Below, piece by piece: positions 13,901 through 28,531 of a stretch of 64,000 nt of DNA (the first letter of the stretch is position 1; each line of letters opens with the position of its first letter). The translations under genes were made by a program, and so were the position numbers. Source of the stretch: Hybos culiciformis (lineage: Eukaryota; Arthropoda; Insecta; Diptera; Hybotidae); assembly GCA_964007475.1 (NCBI GenBank), contig OZ023275.1:13805829-13869828 (forward strand), read 5' to 3'. A model generated the notes under the pieces. The model was not told the origin of the DNA. It saw only the letters and a list, made by a program, of their open reading frames with translations, and made no database searches.

Positions 13901-16900
13901 TTATTAAATTTAAATAATATAAAGAAAATCAAGAAAATATTGGTTTCATCTTGTGCTATTTAAAAAATATATAAATATTTATTTTTCAATTTATTATTAT
14001 TATTTAAATTGGAAATAATAAATATTTTAATTCTATGAAAAACATAGTATTCATTTAGCCATTTATGTATATATTTCAATTATAATTTGACTTTGGAAAT
14101 GAATTTAACCCATTGTTTTAATAATTTTTTTAATATCATATTTTCATGGAATCCTTCATTGAAAAAATTTTTTTAAATGTTATTTAAAATATAGTATTCA
14201 GATAAAATAATATACTAATAATTTATGCCGCAATATGTACATCATTGATCCATACGGACAATCTATATGTCATCAATGCTTGTAGACAAATTTCTTACCT
14301 CTTTTTTCTTTCTTACCTCTTTTTTCTTTCAATTAAATAATGTCAAGAAAATGATTTTTAACCCAAATATGAATTAAATATATTAATATTAAAGTTGTCA
14401 TTAAAGTTATTATAGTTAAATGAACACATAATACTTAGCGTATGATAACGACAATGAACATATAAATAACTTATGAATGACAGCGGATAGCTCACTGATT
14501 CTAAAATTTTCAGTCTAAACTTTCAAATATGCTCAACTGCATTAAAATCTGTGTTTATTTTTTAAAAAAAAATTAATCATTCTCCCTCTATCGATCTACT
14601 AATTACGGCTTTTTCAAACAAAATATTTACTATATAATCTTTAAAGTTTAATATTTACACTTTACTTACAACATCATTTTATACAACATAATTTTGTATA
14701 ATTTTAAAAATAACTTACTTATTCTTATTTAAATCAGTAGAAATTATAATAAATAATTATTTATTTAAAAAATCGACAATGGAATTTCGTTTATTATAAA
14801 TGTTATTTTTTCTATGTAATATTATTATATATAAGTTTCTGAATAACATTTCGTTAAAAATTTAATCCAAACACAAATTAAAAATTATTTTCATCACTTA
14901 ACACCTTCACTTAAAATAGAATTTATTTATATTCATCAAATATATAAGTTATGAGTTAATTTTGTTAGAATTATTTGTACTAAGTATACATATAAAACAT
15001 TATGTCATATAAAAGTAAAAGAAGAAATTATTTATTACTACTGTAGTACTATAGTACTGTAAACGTAAAAATAGTAATTATTTGTAAAATATTCTAAAAA
15101 ATTATCCACACTTACAATAGAAAATCGAGATTTACGTTAAACTATATTTTACTATTGCTCAAACAACTACACAATCTGTTCTAAAATAAAAAAGTATGTA
15201 TGTAATTTTTTTTATCTTCATTTAATTTGAACAGCTTGATATTCTAGTAAAAATAATATTTTTATTAATTAAATCAATAACATAAAAAATCAGCAATTTA
15301 TTAAATTAAACATTATCATAAATTGTTTGAAATTAAAACCGTACATTATATTTGATTAATTTAAATTATAGCTTAGATTCCTACTATTTAATTACTACAT
15401 TTTTTAAGTCCAGAATATTCTTCAGAGAATATACGGTCGATCCTTATTCCAACACAAGAACATAATTTAAGTTAAGCTATGAGCATACTGTTATAATTAA
15501 TACTCTCGAGTCAGGACAATTTGGCTTGAATTAAGCTTATTTTAAAAAGTTGAAATTATAATTTTAAGTTATATGCCTTCAACTTTAGAACTTTAGAATT
15601 TTCTTCTCATAAGCCAAGAAGTTAGCAAGTAAACTACAAATTGAAAAAGATATTACATGCAGACTGTTTTTGCAATTTTATAATTTTTTGATCAAACTAG
15701 CTATAAACACTTAATAATAAAATTAGACTATAACTTAAAAACTTTTAAATTATTATTAACATTAAAATAAAAATTTGATTAAATAATTAAATGTTTATAC
15801 TACGTAATAAATAAAACAAAAACAAAAAAGAAATTTTGCCCAAGATATATAATCTTTTTAAAAATAATAATAATAATAAAATATGAACTTGATATTAAAA
15901 TATTATGTATTCTTTAAAAAGCTTGAAATTCACTTGATAAAAATAAATTAAAAATGAGTTCTTTTCAATTTTATATGGATTAATTATTTAAAATTACTAT
16001 TTCCTGTGTAGGTATGTTGAATTTATTTATTATTATTATTATGTATATATATTATATGTGTACTTTTTTATTTTTTTAAATAAATTTTTAGTTATAAATA
16101 ATGAAATTGAATTTTTTTCAATATTTTTGCATATAAAGTATTCATCGCAGATAATAATTACTATTATAAATTTAAAGCTTTTACTTACTTTTACCTTAGA
16201 AAAAGAAAATATCTAGAAATCGATAATTGAATGAATTTACAATGACTCAAAGTATTCAAAAGTAAAAGACCTTTATAATATATGTGCTTTTGTAAAGCGG
16301 TGGATTTTACGCTAATCAAGATGAGGTTTCTAACTCCCGAATAATAAATAAAATTACTGTCTCTCTCAATTCCACTTGAAGAAGGTATGTTATTCACTTT
16401 ACGAAAATTTCACATTTGTCCTGGACGATAGTGTATTTATAATTTTGGTTTAAAAAACCTAGAAAAGGTCTATTTTGAAAACTACTGTAAAGAATTAGTT
16501 TCGGGTCCTAAAAATGGTTCATCTCTACGAGCACCATATGACATTTGAAATATTATACATGTATTTCGATATATTTTTTTGGTTTTGAAACCTCCTCAGG
16601 GCTTATTAACTATTTTGAATAAAAAATTTTCTAAACATGAAGAAAGTTTTGGCGTGTTCTTCAATCATAAGCAAAGTTGATTTTTATTATCATTCATTTA
16701 TATTTATTTTAAAATATATAGGTACTACACTAGATAATACCATTTATTTATGAAATTTCAGACTTTTTAATTATTTGTTTACGTTAGAACAGCTGTTCGA
16801 AACAATTTCGTTTCTATTTAAAACATCTATAGTACAAAATATATATACAATATACCAAAGAATATAAAGCTTTTTGTTTAGGTTGGGAAAAAAACCAACT

Positions 16901-17719
16901 GATTCAAATAGACCGCCAATATTTATAGTAATTAAATTGAAGGGTAAAAAATCATAAATTATTATTATTATTATAATAATATTCGTAATTTGGATATCAA
17001 TACTACATAGATAACATATAATTTATTTTAAGATTGTAAAATTTATTTAAATTTTTATTCGAACATAAGTTTTATGACGAAAATAATTATACATATTTAT
17101 ATACAACCATAATCTATATCTAAATTCATAACTATCAATATTTATAAATTATAATTTTAAACCTCAACAAAGAAAACTCATTTTTGTAAATTTTCTGATG
17201 CATAATATATACATTTATGTATATAATATTTAAATTACATTTTATTCTTTTTGAAGCAAAAAAAAATTTAATTTAAGATTTTTATCAGAAAAATATTGAA
17301 AATTCTATAAAATGAAAATTAAATTTCCTCAAGCAAAAAATCTAAATAAAATTAAATTTTTTGCAATGGCTTTTTATGGATTTAATTTCAATTATTTTAG
17401 GTTTTTTAGGATTTGAAAAATTATGATAAAAATGTTTTTTATTGGTTTGAGTCTATTTTTTTTTGTAAATAAAAAATTATTTAAAATCGCTGTTGTTTAC
17501 ATAAATCATTAAAAAAAATTATTAACAAAATTTCTTTTGAAATATATATCATTGTCAAAATTTACTTAAACTTCTATATTGTAATATAAAAACTATAGTG
17601 TACCGAACAATATTTAAAAGAATTGATTACTTGATTTCGTACCAAGAAAATTTTACTAACATTTATCTCACAAAATGCGATAAATTTATTATTCAAATTG
17701 ACTTTTATTTTATACCTCA
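10974..17719. other. Gene-free AT-rich stretch upstream of the mutarotase gene
   Basis: No coding exon could be supported. The first few hundred bases should contain the mutarotase promoter and 5' UTR, but no clear TATA box or initiator stands out against the AT-rich background. The short open frames here are low-complexity Phe/Lys/Asn/Ile translations of A/T runs. A near-perfect tandem duplication of about 18 bp lies at 14,291-14,330. Confidence 0.55.
14291..14330. repeat. Short pyrimidine tandem duplication
   Basis: The unit TTTCTTACCTCTTTTTTC is present twice head-to-tail. It is a small local duplication in a non-coding region with no visible function. Confidence 0.8.
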
Positions 17720-18002
17720 TTTACACGATTCACTTTTCGCGTTCATCGCCAGTGATTTACTCTGAATGAACGATAAGTGAACTGTGTATATAGCTATTCG
17801 TCGAAAGTGATAACTCTTGATGAATGAATTAGGTTCAACTTCTAATTCACTGCGATGAACGTGTAAACAAAAAGTGAATTCCTTTTCAAGACTCATTTGA
17901 CAAAACAAACAAAACAAGAAAAAAGAATTAACTATTCGAATCGCTTTGATGCGTGCCTAATCAAAAAGTGAATTCACTTTTTATTTCAATACTGGCGATG
18001 AA
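17720..18002. mobile_element. Nested inverted-repeat (MITE/fold-back-like) element
   Basis: TTTACACG followed, after a 13-nt insertion, by TTCATCGCCAGTGA at 17,720-17,755 pairs with TTCACTGCGATGAACGTGTA (17,846-17,865). A second, outer pairing joins GTTCATCGCCAGT (17,741-17,753) to ACTGGCGATGAAT (17,990-18,002). Between them is a perfect 20-nt palindrome at 17,963-17,982. Repeated GTGAATTC/GAATTCAC motifs recur through the block. There is no transposase frame; the open frame on the minus strand across it is an accident of the repeat. It looks like a small non-autonomous DNA element or a nested insertion; the superfamily cannot be assigned. Confidence 0.6.
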
Positions 18003-21000
18003 TAATATTCTATTCTAATATAATAAAAGGTGAACTCACCTCTTAAACGACCTTGACAGTGTTGGCACTTTCCTCTATTTATTTTTTTAAACGTAAATAA
18101 TAAATAAAATAACCGAATGACTATGCAACACTGAATGCAAGGCGTACTTTGATAAAAACTTTAAAATGTAAAAAAAAAAATCAAGGCGTACTTTATCAAT
18201 AAAAAAATAAAAGCATTCTTTTCGAAATGACAAAAATCAACGCATAGTTACTAGGCTAGGCCTGCACTATTTTTTCTGTGCAGGCTTTTTTCTAGTGAAA
18301 AATAAAGTGTGTAAATGCGGCTCTAGTTAAAAACTTTTATTTAAAACTAAAAATGACATGCTTCTTATAACTATTATATGTTTGATAAGCGTAATTTCAA
18401 AAATTAAGTAAATAATAATAATAATTAATAATTACACCGCTGAAAGAACATTGACATTATCAATGCTTAGTTCTTATCTGATTTTATGATTCCAAAATAA
18501 ATTCTTAAAATAAAACTTAACACACGTTATACAAAAAAAAAACTTATAACACAAAAATAAAGTACTATTATGTTTCATTTCACTCTAAATTAAATTAGAA
18601 TAATAAATTTTAGCCTAATAAAAATATATACATTTATCTACACATATAATACATTTACTTTAATTTAACATTTTTTTAAGGATCACCTGTTGATTTCGGA
18701 ACATTATAATATTGACACATACGATAATAAAATTTTTATGTGAAGTGAATTCCCTTTAAAGCACTTTTTATCCACTTATAATCCATGTTTTATGTTCGTT
18801 ATTTTTTATTGTAATATTATATATGAACACAACATATTCTATTTTGGGTTGGGTTACGTTATATATTCCGTGTTGCTATATAGTTGCAATAATAGGTTAA
18901 TATAAAAATATGGTTCAGGTGGCTTTTTGTTATTTAATTCTATATATCAATTGAATAGCAATTAAAGCTAACCATTCAAATGGAAAACATTAAAAAAAAG
19001 GAAAGCTTATGAAAAATAAGGGTTTATAATATTCTCGAAAGAACAAAAATAATATTATTTGTGTAAAAAATGAAATGTTATAAAAAAAGCAAGTTAAAAT
19101 AAATTTTAAAATTTTTTAGAACTTGGATTATCATCATCTCAGAATTGTATCTCGTCTTTCGAACTTAATTATTTTTTATACACACTACTATATTGATTAT
19201 ATTGTCAATAGTTTATGTAATAATCTCAAAATTAGAAGTAAATTTATTTCCATAATTTAAATTTTCAATCCTAGAAATAAAGAAACAAGAAATATTATAA
19301 GGACATAATAGCGAAGGAAAAAAAAGACACTATTTTATACCTGGAGATATTTTAATTTTTTATCAGATTTTTCCACTTCTCAATTTACTTTGATATTTAT
19401 ACTTTCTTTCTATTTGCTTCTTAATAACGTAAATCTGTATTACGAGAGCTCTTAATAATTTTTATGTTAACAATGGACGACCACGTACAAAATGTATAAC
19501 ACTAAAATATTTCATTTTGTCCATTTAGAGAGAAAATAAAAAAGAAATTTTTTATTTACTTTTTTCATATTGGATTTTATTCGTTTTTGTATTGAAATTG
19601 AAATTATATTTGGTCTGTAATGTTTTCATACATGCAATTTTTTTTTATAAGTAAGCAAAAATATAATTTTCAAGGATAAACAAACTACTAGTTTTATTTT
19701 TCAACTTTCTTGAAACCAATTACATTATTTTATATTAAAAAGGATTCTGATGTTAGAATGTGGCAAACAAAACTTGAATTTAATTCAAATATGTAGGTAT
19801 TATATTTATTTTTAAAATTTCTACACAATACGAATGAAAATTTGTAATCCAAACAAAACAATTGTCAATCACGTCTGTGCAAATCTCATAATTTGTGATC
19901 CTTAGTCATTCATATCATAACATTAAATTCAACATGGTTGAAACGAAAGTTTGCCCCCGAGGGTCTTAATAATTTCTGTAGTGCTACATAATATCGCAAT
20001 AAATAATGCAAACAATAACTGAATACTATTTAAATAAAACACGACAGAAGTTTATTCTTATAATTTATGACATTAAACTATTCTAAATTTTCGAATCGAA
20101 ATTTAATATTATTCATTATTTTGATGAAAAGAACATTATTATCATGTTATATTATATTATACATATAAATTGTTGGTAAGGTAAAATAATTTCAATCAAA
20201 TCATTTAAGTAATAAAAAAATTCACTCTTGATAATTAATATTCTTTTAAATGAAATTAACTTATAATTTTATGATTACCTATACCTATATTATATTCAAC
20301 AAACAAAAATTTAATTAAAATTCCACTTTATCTTTTGAAACGTTTAAAGAAATTACGTCAAATAATAATAAGTAGATATATGTATTAAATTGAAGGATTG
20401 CTTGATATATTATACATAGAGTGTATTATATATTACTTTCTGAGTATTTCGTTGGTTACAAGACAAGAGCAACATAAATAGAATATCGTACAAATTTATT
20501 TTCAAGAAGTTAAATTATTCTTATTTGGGCAAAAGTATTTATGTAATTTATATTTAATACGCAAAACAAAATTTTTTTTGGTATGATGTATGAAAAAAAG
20601 TAATATTATTTTTTAATAGGCCTACTCTTGCAATCCATCAAACCAAAAATACTGAAAAAAGTACCATTACAATAAAGGTATAATTAAATACATAATCTCT
20701 TCTTGACCTTATAATGTTTATCACAATCTTTAGGACACAAGTGACATAATTTAATTAATAAGACAATATTTACTTGCATAAAAATGCAATATATATCTGC
20801 GTATTTGGTTATTAGACGACATACATAATGCATATAAAATTATAAAATTATAACAATCAGATTAATAAAATTTTTGAGCTTTTAATAAAAAAAAACTAAT
20901 ATCTATTGATTATAATGTATTGTATAATGTAGGGATTAAATATTAATTCGCTTACATTGTTTAATATATAACTCTTCAATATTACAATAATGCACAATAT

Positions 21001-24000
21001 TAGTTAATCCAAAATTATTTACAATAATATACATCGTCTTAAAGTTTTTGAAATATGTTAAACTTATGCTTGTAAAATCACAATCTTTTATTTAAATATT
21101 CCCTTGTAGAATCTTTTAAAGATATTCAGTAAGAATACACACATTATTTTTAATCAAATTTAAAAAGAAAATTATATTTGACTCTTATCTATTCACTATT
21201 AGAATTTAATATTATGATTTATTATATATTGATTATTTTCACATTTGGGAAAACATCTGAACAAAGTCTATATATATTTAAAGCACTATGGACGTATTCT
21301 ATTAAAAAATAGGATTTTCAATTGGACTTAGAAGACGATATACAACTTAGAAATAAAATTATGTTTTATGAAATAATAATCCCTTGAGAATATTGTGGAT
21401 TTACACGACACTATAGTAAAAGTATATTCAATTATATATTATTCTTAAAAGAGATTCAATAAAATATTACACATACATATAAATATTTTATATGCATACA
21501 TCTTATATATTACACTAGTATGTACTTGTACAAACTTCATATAATTATAATTATTTCCTTTATAATTAATTATATTTAATATACTTATGTTTGATTAATT
21601 GAAAAGAAAATGGGTGTGGGAAAGTTGATTCCTGAAAACATATAAATTTTTTTATCAATTTATGATTATCCAATTATATAGGCTTCTTAACTAGATAAAA
21701 TCGCTATTATATAATTCCTTAAAAATACAATGAAAATAATAAATCTGTACAGAAACAGTCTGCCAGATATTTTCAGTGTTTCTTGCAAAGTGATATTCTC
21801 GAACTATATTTTCTCATCTCATTCTCGCAGTGAGAATGCCGCCGAGTTTTTTTCAGTACTAAAACGATACAGAATTTTTATCATTATAGCGAACAGTCAT
21901 AATAATCCTACTGACAGTATTAAAAACTTTTGAAGATATGATATTGACATTAACTAACTTTTAAGCTTCTTAACTCTTTTCTTATATTACTTTTTATTTA
22001 ATTTCAATTAGATTAAATATAATGTTACACACATGCAATTTTAACTTTATAGTGTCGATAATCTTGGAATAAAATAAAATTCTTATAATAAACATTTAAC
22101 TTTGAATAACGAATATGAATTTTGAACGAGTCTTATGTGTGTTTTTAAAAGAATAAATAAACAAATTTAATTAAATAGAATAAGTAATAAAAATAAAAGA
22201 ACTGTTTATTGAATTTAAAAATAACTGGTATAGTGCATAACGTGCAATCAATAAATAATATTGGATTTATATATAATTTAATATTTAAAACATCTGACAA
22301 TAGAAAAAAATATTGTCTATTAACCAAAAATTTAAAATGTTTTTATAATGGAGTGAAACGGAAAGCCTTAATCGAGTACATGTTAAAATTATAAATTTTT
22401 GCAAAACCTTAGATTTTTGATTTATCATAAAATGTATATACAAAAAAAAAACAAAAAATCGATTTCCTATTCTCATATCTAAACCCATCGAGATGAACGA
22501 TATATTAAACTTTGGCTTGGTTGACGGCTCTGTGATACTTTGGAATAGGAAACTCTACCAACTGCTTCACTTAATAATAGATTTTTTACAGAAATAGCAA
22601 AGAGTCTTCGGAAACGATCAACGTATTCTCTTCAAATGTTATGATTTCAATCATTTTTGAATACAATTATAAAAGCGTCTAAGTTATATTCTTCCCCAAA
22701 AACGTCATCCTATTTTGTTCGTTTTTCACACTTCTTCTCATTATGAAGGATTTTTGCATTCAATAAGAGACAGTTTAGAACGCAATTAAATAAAAATAAT
22801 AATTTAACTGCATGTCATGTCAGTTTTCAAATTAATCTCTTTATTTTTAAATTAAACAAAAAATTTCAATCATTTATAATGAAAATTCTATATATTTAAT
22901 ATATATTTGTTCAATAGTATTATTTATATATGTATATTATTGACAAATATATGACGAGTTTTTTAAGATAACATTTCATCCTTATTCTCCTTCAGCACAA
23001 ATAAATGAAAACAAGTTCATTATAAAGTTTTTTTTTCCATCATTTTAGTGTCGAAAATTTCTAACCATTATGTTTCAAAAAACAAATTTATTATCCTTAA
23101 AGATAAAATACACATCAGATATTATTTTAAGGATAACAGTTCAGATTATATTACCATGCCGTCGCCGTGTCGAATTTAATATGAAATGAATTTATTTTCT
23201 TCATATCCTAATTTTTCATAAATATGAGAATTAGATGGTTATTCTGCAATGTCGTCGTACTTCATATATACGAACATAATGTCATAAAAAAATTTAAGGT
23301 AACTCATTGGAATTAAAATCAAAAAATTATTCAATTTCAAATTTTGTTTTACAATTTTAAAATTAACTTACGAGCGGTCGTAAGCGGTCTGAAGTTAACG
23401 CGATAAAACATATATATGTGAACTTAAAGTACTTTCCATATTTCAACCATTATAAGTTTCATAAATATCCATAATTGGATTCTCTAGAACCAAAAGAAAA
23501 TTATCTGCATTTTTATCTTCAAAGGAAACATTAAAACAAGCAAATATTTGACGAGTTTTTTAATAGATACTTCAATACATGTTTAAGGTACGTTTTAGAT
23601 ACAATATTTACACTTTTAACGAGAATGTTTTATAAGAAAATTTTTGTTCAATGAAATAAAAGATCTTAAATAGTTATAAATAAATGTTATATGTTGTTCA
23701 TAAACAACTTTGACTTAGAATTTCAGAAATTTCTCACTTGGCTTAGTCATTTCGAAAAGGTAATAACATATTTGTAAAAAACTTTAGTTTACTAAAATAT
23801 TAACGAATAATGAACAAGAGTGGAAAATGGTAAGCAATCATTGACTTTTTTTTTGTTTTTAAAAGCAATGCTATAAGCCTAACTATTCTGATTGGGAGTA
23901 AATTTGTCTATTTTGTCTATAAATTTAATAAATTCTTATGTGTAGAGAAATGCAAATAAAAATGTATAAAAAATCAATTAAAAATATTCCTCTCAACTTT

Positions 24001-27000
24001 GCATATAAACTACGTTTATCGCATTACTGTATATGATTTATGCATTTTCCTACAACATTTACACGCCTTTTTTTATATATCAATTAGCATTAGCATATAC
24101 CGAAGTTTTATGTAAGATGAATAATGGTATTTAATGATGATGTTGTAGAGAAAGGATTTAATTAGCATTATAAAGTACATAAATTGATAACTATTATATT
24201 TACAAAAAACATACTTTTAGATGAACAAAGAAAATTTAATAAATTATGCCAAGGTTGCTTTATCGCATGTGAATTTGTTCACGCTTTTAATTTATATTGG
24301 ACTTAAAAACTACATGTTTACAATTTTATTTACACAGCACGTAGCATTTTTTTTTTTTTTTCAATATTAACAATTTATTATTTTGATGGGAAACATTACG
24401 GCCAAAATTTCTATTTTAACATTAGACCAATTTTTACGCGGAATCAATTTATGCATCCAATTTTATGGAAAAATAATTGCATTGCGCCTTTTATTTGAAA
24501 TTCAATAAATTTAAAAAGCTTTTTTATTCTTTTCTCTAAAATTATTTCCTGATATTTTTCGTTGATTACAATACTCTTATTCCCACAAAAAAAATAACAT
24601 TTTCATGAAGTGGGTTTTGAGGTTTGTAAAAAGTGAAAAAAAAATATTTAGTGAAATATTTACAGATTCTAAATTTGAAAACGTTGATATTCCGCGAATA
24701 ATTTTAACGGAAAAACTTTTATGAAAATAATAAAAAGACAGATACTATTAAGGTTTAAATTTTGAAATTCCAACATGTTCTGAAGGAATTTAATAGATAA
24801 GCTGTTACAGAAAGTATTTGTCATAAGGTCACAATACTAAATTTATTTTCAAAGAACTGAAGTACAATTTGCCTTAACAGTGAACACTCGAATTTAATAA
24901 AACTTAATTTAACAAAATTTTTAACATTTGCATCAAATTCGTTATATTATGTACAACACAATATACACATATTATGCGTGTTATATATCTGTATTCTGAT
25001 CAAAAAAATACGGCACGTTTACATATAAAACAAAACATTATATAATTGAATCTGATAACGAAACCCACTCTTTTATATTTTTCTATTAAAAATTAAATGT
25101 TTAAATTACATTTTCCAAATATTTGTCGTGGTTGAACAAAAAATTCCAATAATAATTTTACTACGTCCTTAAACTTTAAAAAAAAAAAAATAATGTACTA
25201 AAAAATTTATTATTTTGAATATATATTATTAGAATTGCCACATTTTCCTTCTTTCGGAATTTTTTACAACGATGTCGGCCAACTTATAGTAATACTTTGA
25301 TCAAAATGTTTGATGTGCAAATCCTAGAGTCGAAATTAGTAAAACATGTTAAATTTCCCTACTTTAACGTGCGAAGCATATACATTAAAACAAATATTTA
25401 ATGCATAAAAATTAATTTGACAAACTAAATTTAATAAGTGTATAATAGTATTAGATTTTTAATTATATATTTATCAATTAAATAGTGAATAGATACAATG
25501 AACCTAAACTGTCTTATTTAATCACAAAATAATACACTTATGTATAGTATGTACGTAATATATTTTATATGTTATGTTATAAGTCTTCGTTATTTCAACA
25601 TTGGCAGTTAAATTAATTTTTTACAATAATTCTTGAATTATGTATGCTCATACATTCCTTTCGACTTCAAAAGGCTATACCATTGTATACGTAATAAAAA
25701 TGAAAATCCAGATTTATATTTATTTTTTCTTCGTTATTTTTGCGTCTTTTTTATGAAAATTATATTCATGTGACATTATTAAAATTACAAAAATATTCAA
25801 ATTAAATTCCAATTTTTGCATTGAAAAAGTTTTAAAGAAAATCACTGTTTTCTTTAGGCAAAAAAAAAATCTATTTATATCTTACAAATGCGATGTACGT
25901 ATATTATGAACTACGAAGATGTTACAGGAAACTTGACATTGACAAATATGTAATGGTTTTTAGAATTAAAAATAAAATATAAAAACAAAAAGAAAATGTA
26001 CGTATAAGTGGAAAATTATTATTACAATGAGGAAAATGTTTATCATAATTTTATTATGTATACATAAATGACATTATATTAAATTCCTTGGTAATTTATT
26101 AAAAACTTCTTTCAAAAAAAAAAAATTAATAATATTTATAATCAGAAGAAGACCATATTTCTATAAAAATGTCATGGTCACTCATACAATTTGCATTAAA
26201 TTAAAAGTAACATTCTTTCGTTTTGCTAAATCTAAATTGAGAAGAACAAATTGTGCTCCTGTCCATTATAAAAAAGATTTAATATTACTTGATTGCATAT
26301 TACCCAAATTCATTCAAGAGTAAACTACTACTTTATGTACGTTATGTAATACACCTTTTTTGTGTTACAAACTTTTTAAGATAAGCCACTAATTTCTAAA
26401 ATTAAATCATTGATCAATATATATGTATTGTTGCATTTAAATTCGTGTTACCATCATCTGAATTTTTAAATATTAATAAAATTATAACAATCAAATATAA
26501 ATTTAAATTTATTTATATAATGTTTATAATTTTGATAAAAAATTAAAGTATTATGTTACATATTACATGACTAGCAAATCAATGCTATACATATTTTAAA
26601 GAAAGAAATATCTTACTGTCTACACTACAGTGCATGATCAACACGCTGTTTTCATTGTAATTTATTCATTATGGTTATGTGAAAGTAATGTTAAGTAGAT
26701 AATTTTGTTTTCTAATATAAATGTTTTTATGTTTTTTCTTGTTTGTATATTACATACATAAATATTCTGGGTGTTTCAAAGTTCAAAAATTATTTTGAAT
26801 TTATTTATTATATTGTTATTGTTTACATTTGGTTATTATATATGATAGACACTATTTATAATATCCTATAGTTTTAGAATATTTTTTTTTTTTTATCCAA
26901 AACAAATTACGATAAGATTATATAAGAATTAGTGGATTTTATTTTTTGATGTTCATTTTCATTATACATAATCGTATAACTTAACCATACTTAAAATCCT

Positions 27001-28300
27001 AATTGGCCGGAAGAATTAAAATTATAAATTCTTATCAATATATGATATTTTTATCAGAAATAAAACATTGGGAAACATAATACTCTGACAAATATGATAC
27101 TATAAGAATATTAAAAGCATTGAAAATACAGGTTGCATGGAGAGGAAGTCCCAAATGTACATTATTATATTACTGGCATCTGGGTGACTTTACTTTGTTA
27201 CTTTATATAGAATTTAAAATGTATGAAATCACTATTATACTAAATTGTCTAAGAAAGTTGATTAATTATGAAACACTAAGTACAGGTATAATTAATTTGA
27301 ATAATTTTAAATTAAAATAAATTCTAAGCACTTAGCATATACATAAATACTGGTGATGTTAGTTAAAAAAAAAAATTCTTAAATATGAAATAAAAAATTG
27401 TTTTCCTTTTCTTAATTAAAAATATGAGAAATAAAAATGACATTTTTATAACAATCTGATTCTACTTAAAAATTAATTTCAATTAAATGTGTCAGTTATA
27501 CATATTTTTTTCTTTTAATTTTCTCCATTTCCATTTAAAAAAAAAAAAAATTAAATTACAACATTATTCATCTATTTTTACCACCTGGTTTAGTACCCAA
27601 AGTGCTTTTTGTTATAAAAATTAAAAAAAAAATTTACAATATTTCTGCAAACATGCTATTTATTTTTTTTTTTCGTTTCATTTCATTCATAAATTTTATT
27701 TTATTTTATACATAATATAATATAAATGTAGTACATATACATACTTGTTGTATGTACGTATATTGTTCATGGTAAGATATCGTTTATCTGTTTTTTTTTT
27801 ATTATCACGATTTACATTAAAATTAGAAGAATAAAAGGAATTTTAATGCAAAAATAATTTTATTTTACACTAAAACATATACATACATAATTTCGAGTTA
27901 ATGTATTGTGATATTGCACATAAAAAAATACATCATAATTTTTAATTCAAAGATTGGAATCTATATCATGTAAATAGTCATTTTCCTTTGATACAAATTT
28001 AAATTTTCATTCCATAAGGTTTATTTTCTTGGAAAATAAGCAAAACTAATTCTGAATCTGTGTTCTACGAACATAACTTCGTATTTGACTACACACATTG
28101 AAAAAAAAAATATTAGTGCGATTTTAAGTAAATTTTCTGGTTATAAATTGTTCTAAAATCAATCTTCTTCGACTAAACTTTATATACTTATTCTAAATTT
28201 GTACATAGCGCAACCTTTAACTTGGGTAGAGTTGTAAAGATATTAAGCTTAGACAGAATAAAGTTCTTTATTGGTATCTTTTGCTATTTCTTCAATATAA
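18003..28300. other. Gene-free AT-rich stretch
   Basis: About 10 kb without a supportable gene. Small features are a direct repeat of AAGGCGTACTTT (18,139 and 18,184), a hairpin with 8-bp arms at 18,260-18,285, a hairpin with 7-bp arms at 21,820-21,838, and a somewhat less AT-rich patch at about 22,457-22,760. The patch includes an open frame of roughly 46 codons that I do not recognise. The remainder is A/T-rich low-complexity sequence. Confidence 0.5.
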
Positions 28301-28519
28301 CCATAGATTAAGAATACAGAAAGATGGGAAGCTTCATACGACATTACTTTTGGTATTTTTATGTGAATGTGTTAGTAAAACAAAATAAAATACATGATAA
28401 TTATCAATATATGAAAAGAATTTTATTTAGTTTTACTAACACCTTCACATAAAAATACCAAAAAAGACTGAAAAAATGTTGTATGAAGCTTCCAATCTTT
28501 CTGTATTCTTAATCTATGA
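28301..28519. repeat. Long imperfect inverted repeat (fold-back element)
   Basis: The left arm, about 28,301-28,398, and the right arm, about 28,408-28,519, are reverse complements. The outer 37 nt (28,303-28,339 against 28,481-28,517) match with one mismatch. The inner parts match well around GGTATTTTTATGTGAA and GTTAGTAAAAC, with one gap of about 9 nt. The loop is only some 10 nt, so a transcript would form one long hairpin. It has no coding capacity. It ends about a dozen bases from the poly(T) run that marks the 3' end of the adjoining retrotransposon fragment. Confidence 0.85.
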
Positions 28520-28531
28520 TATAACCCAACA

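Noticed and set aside
18260..18291. Stem-loop followed by T run, like a bacterial intrinsic terminator
   Set aside because: The context is an insect-type genome with spliced genes; no bacterial gene lies nearby. Kept only as part of the repeat complex.
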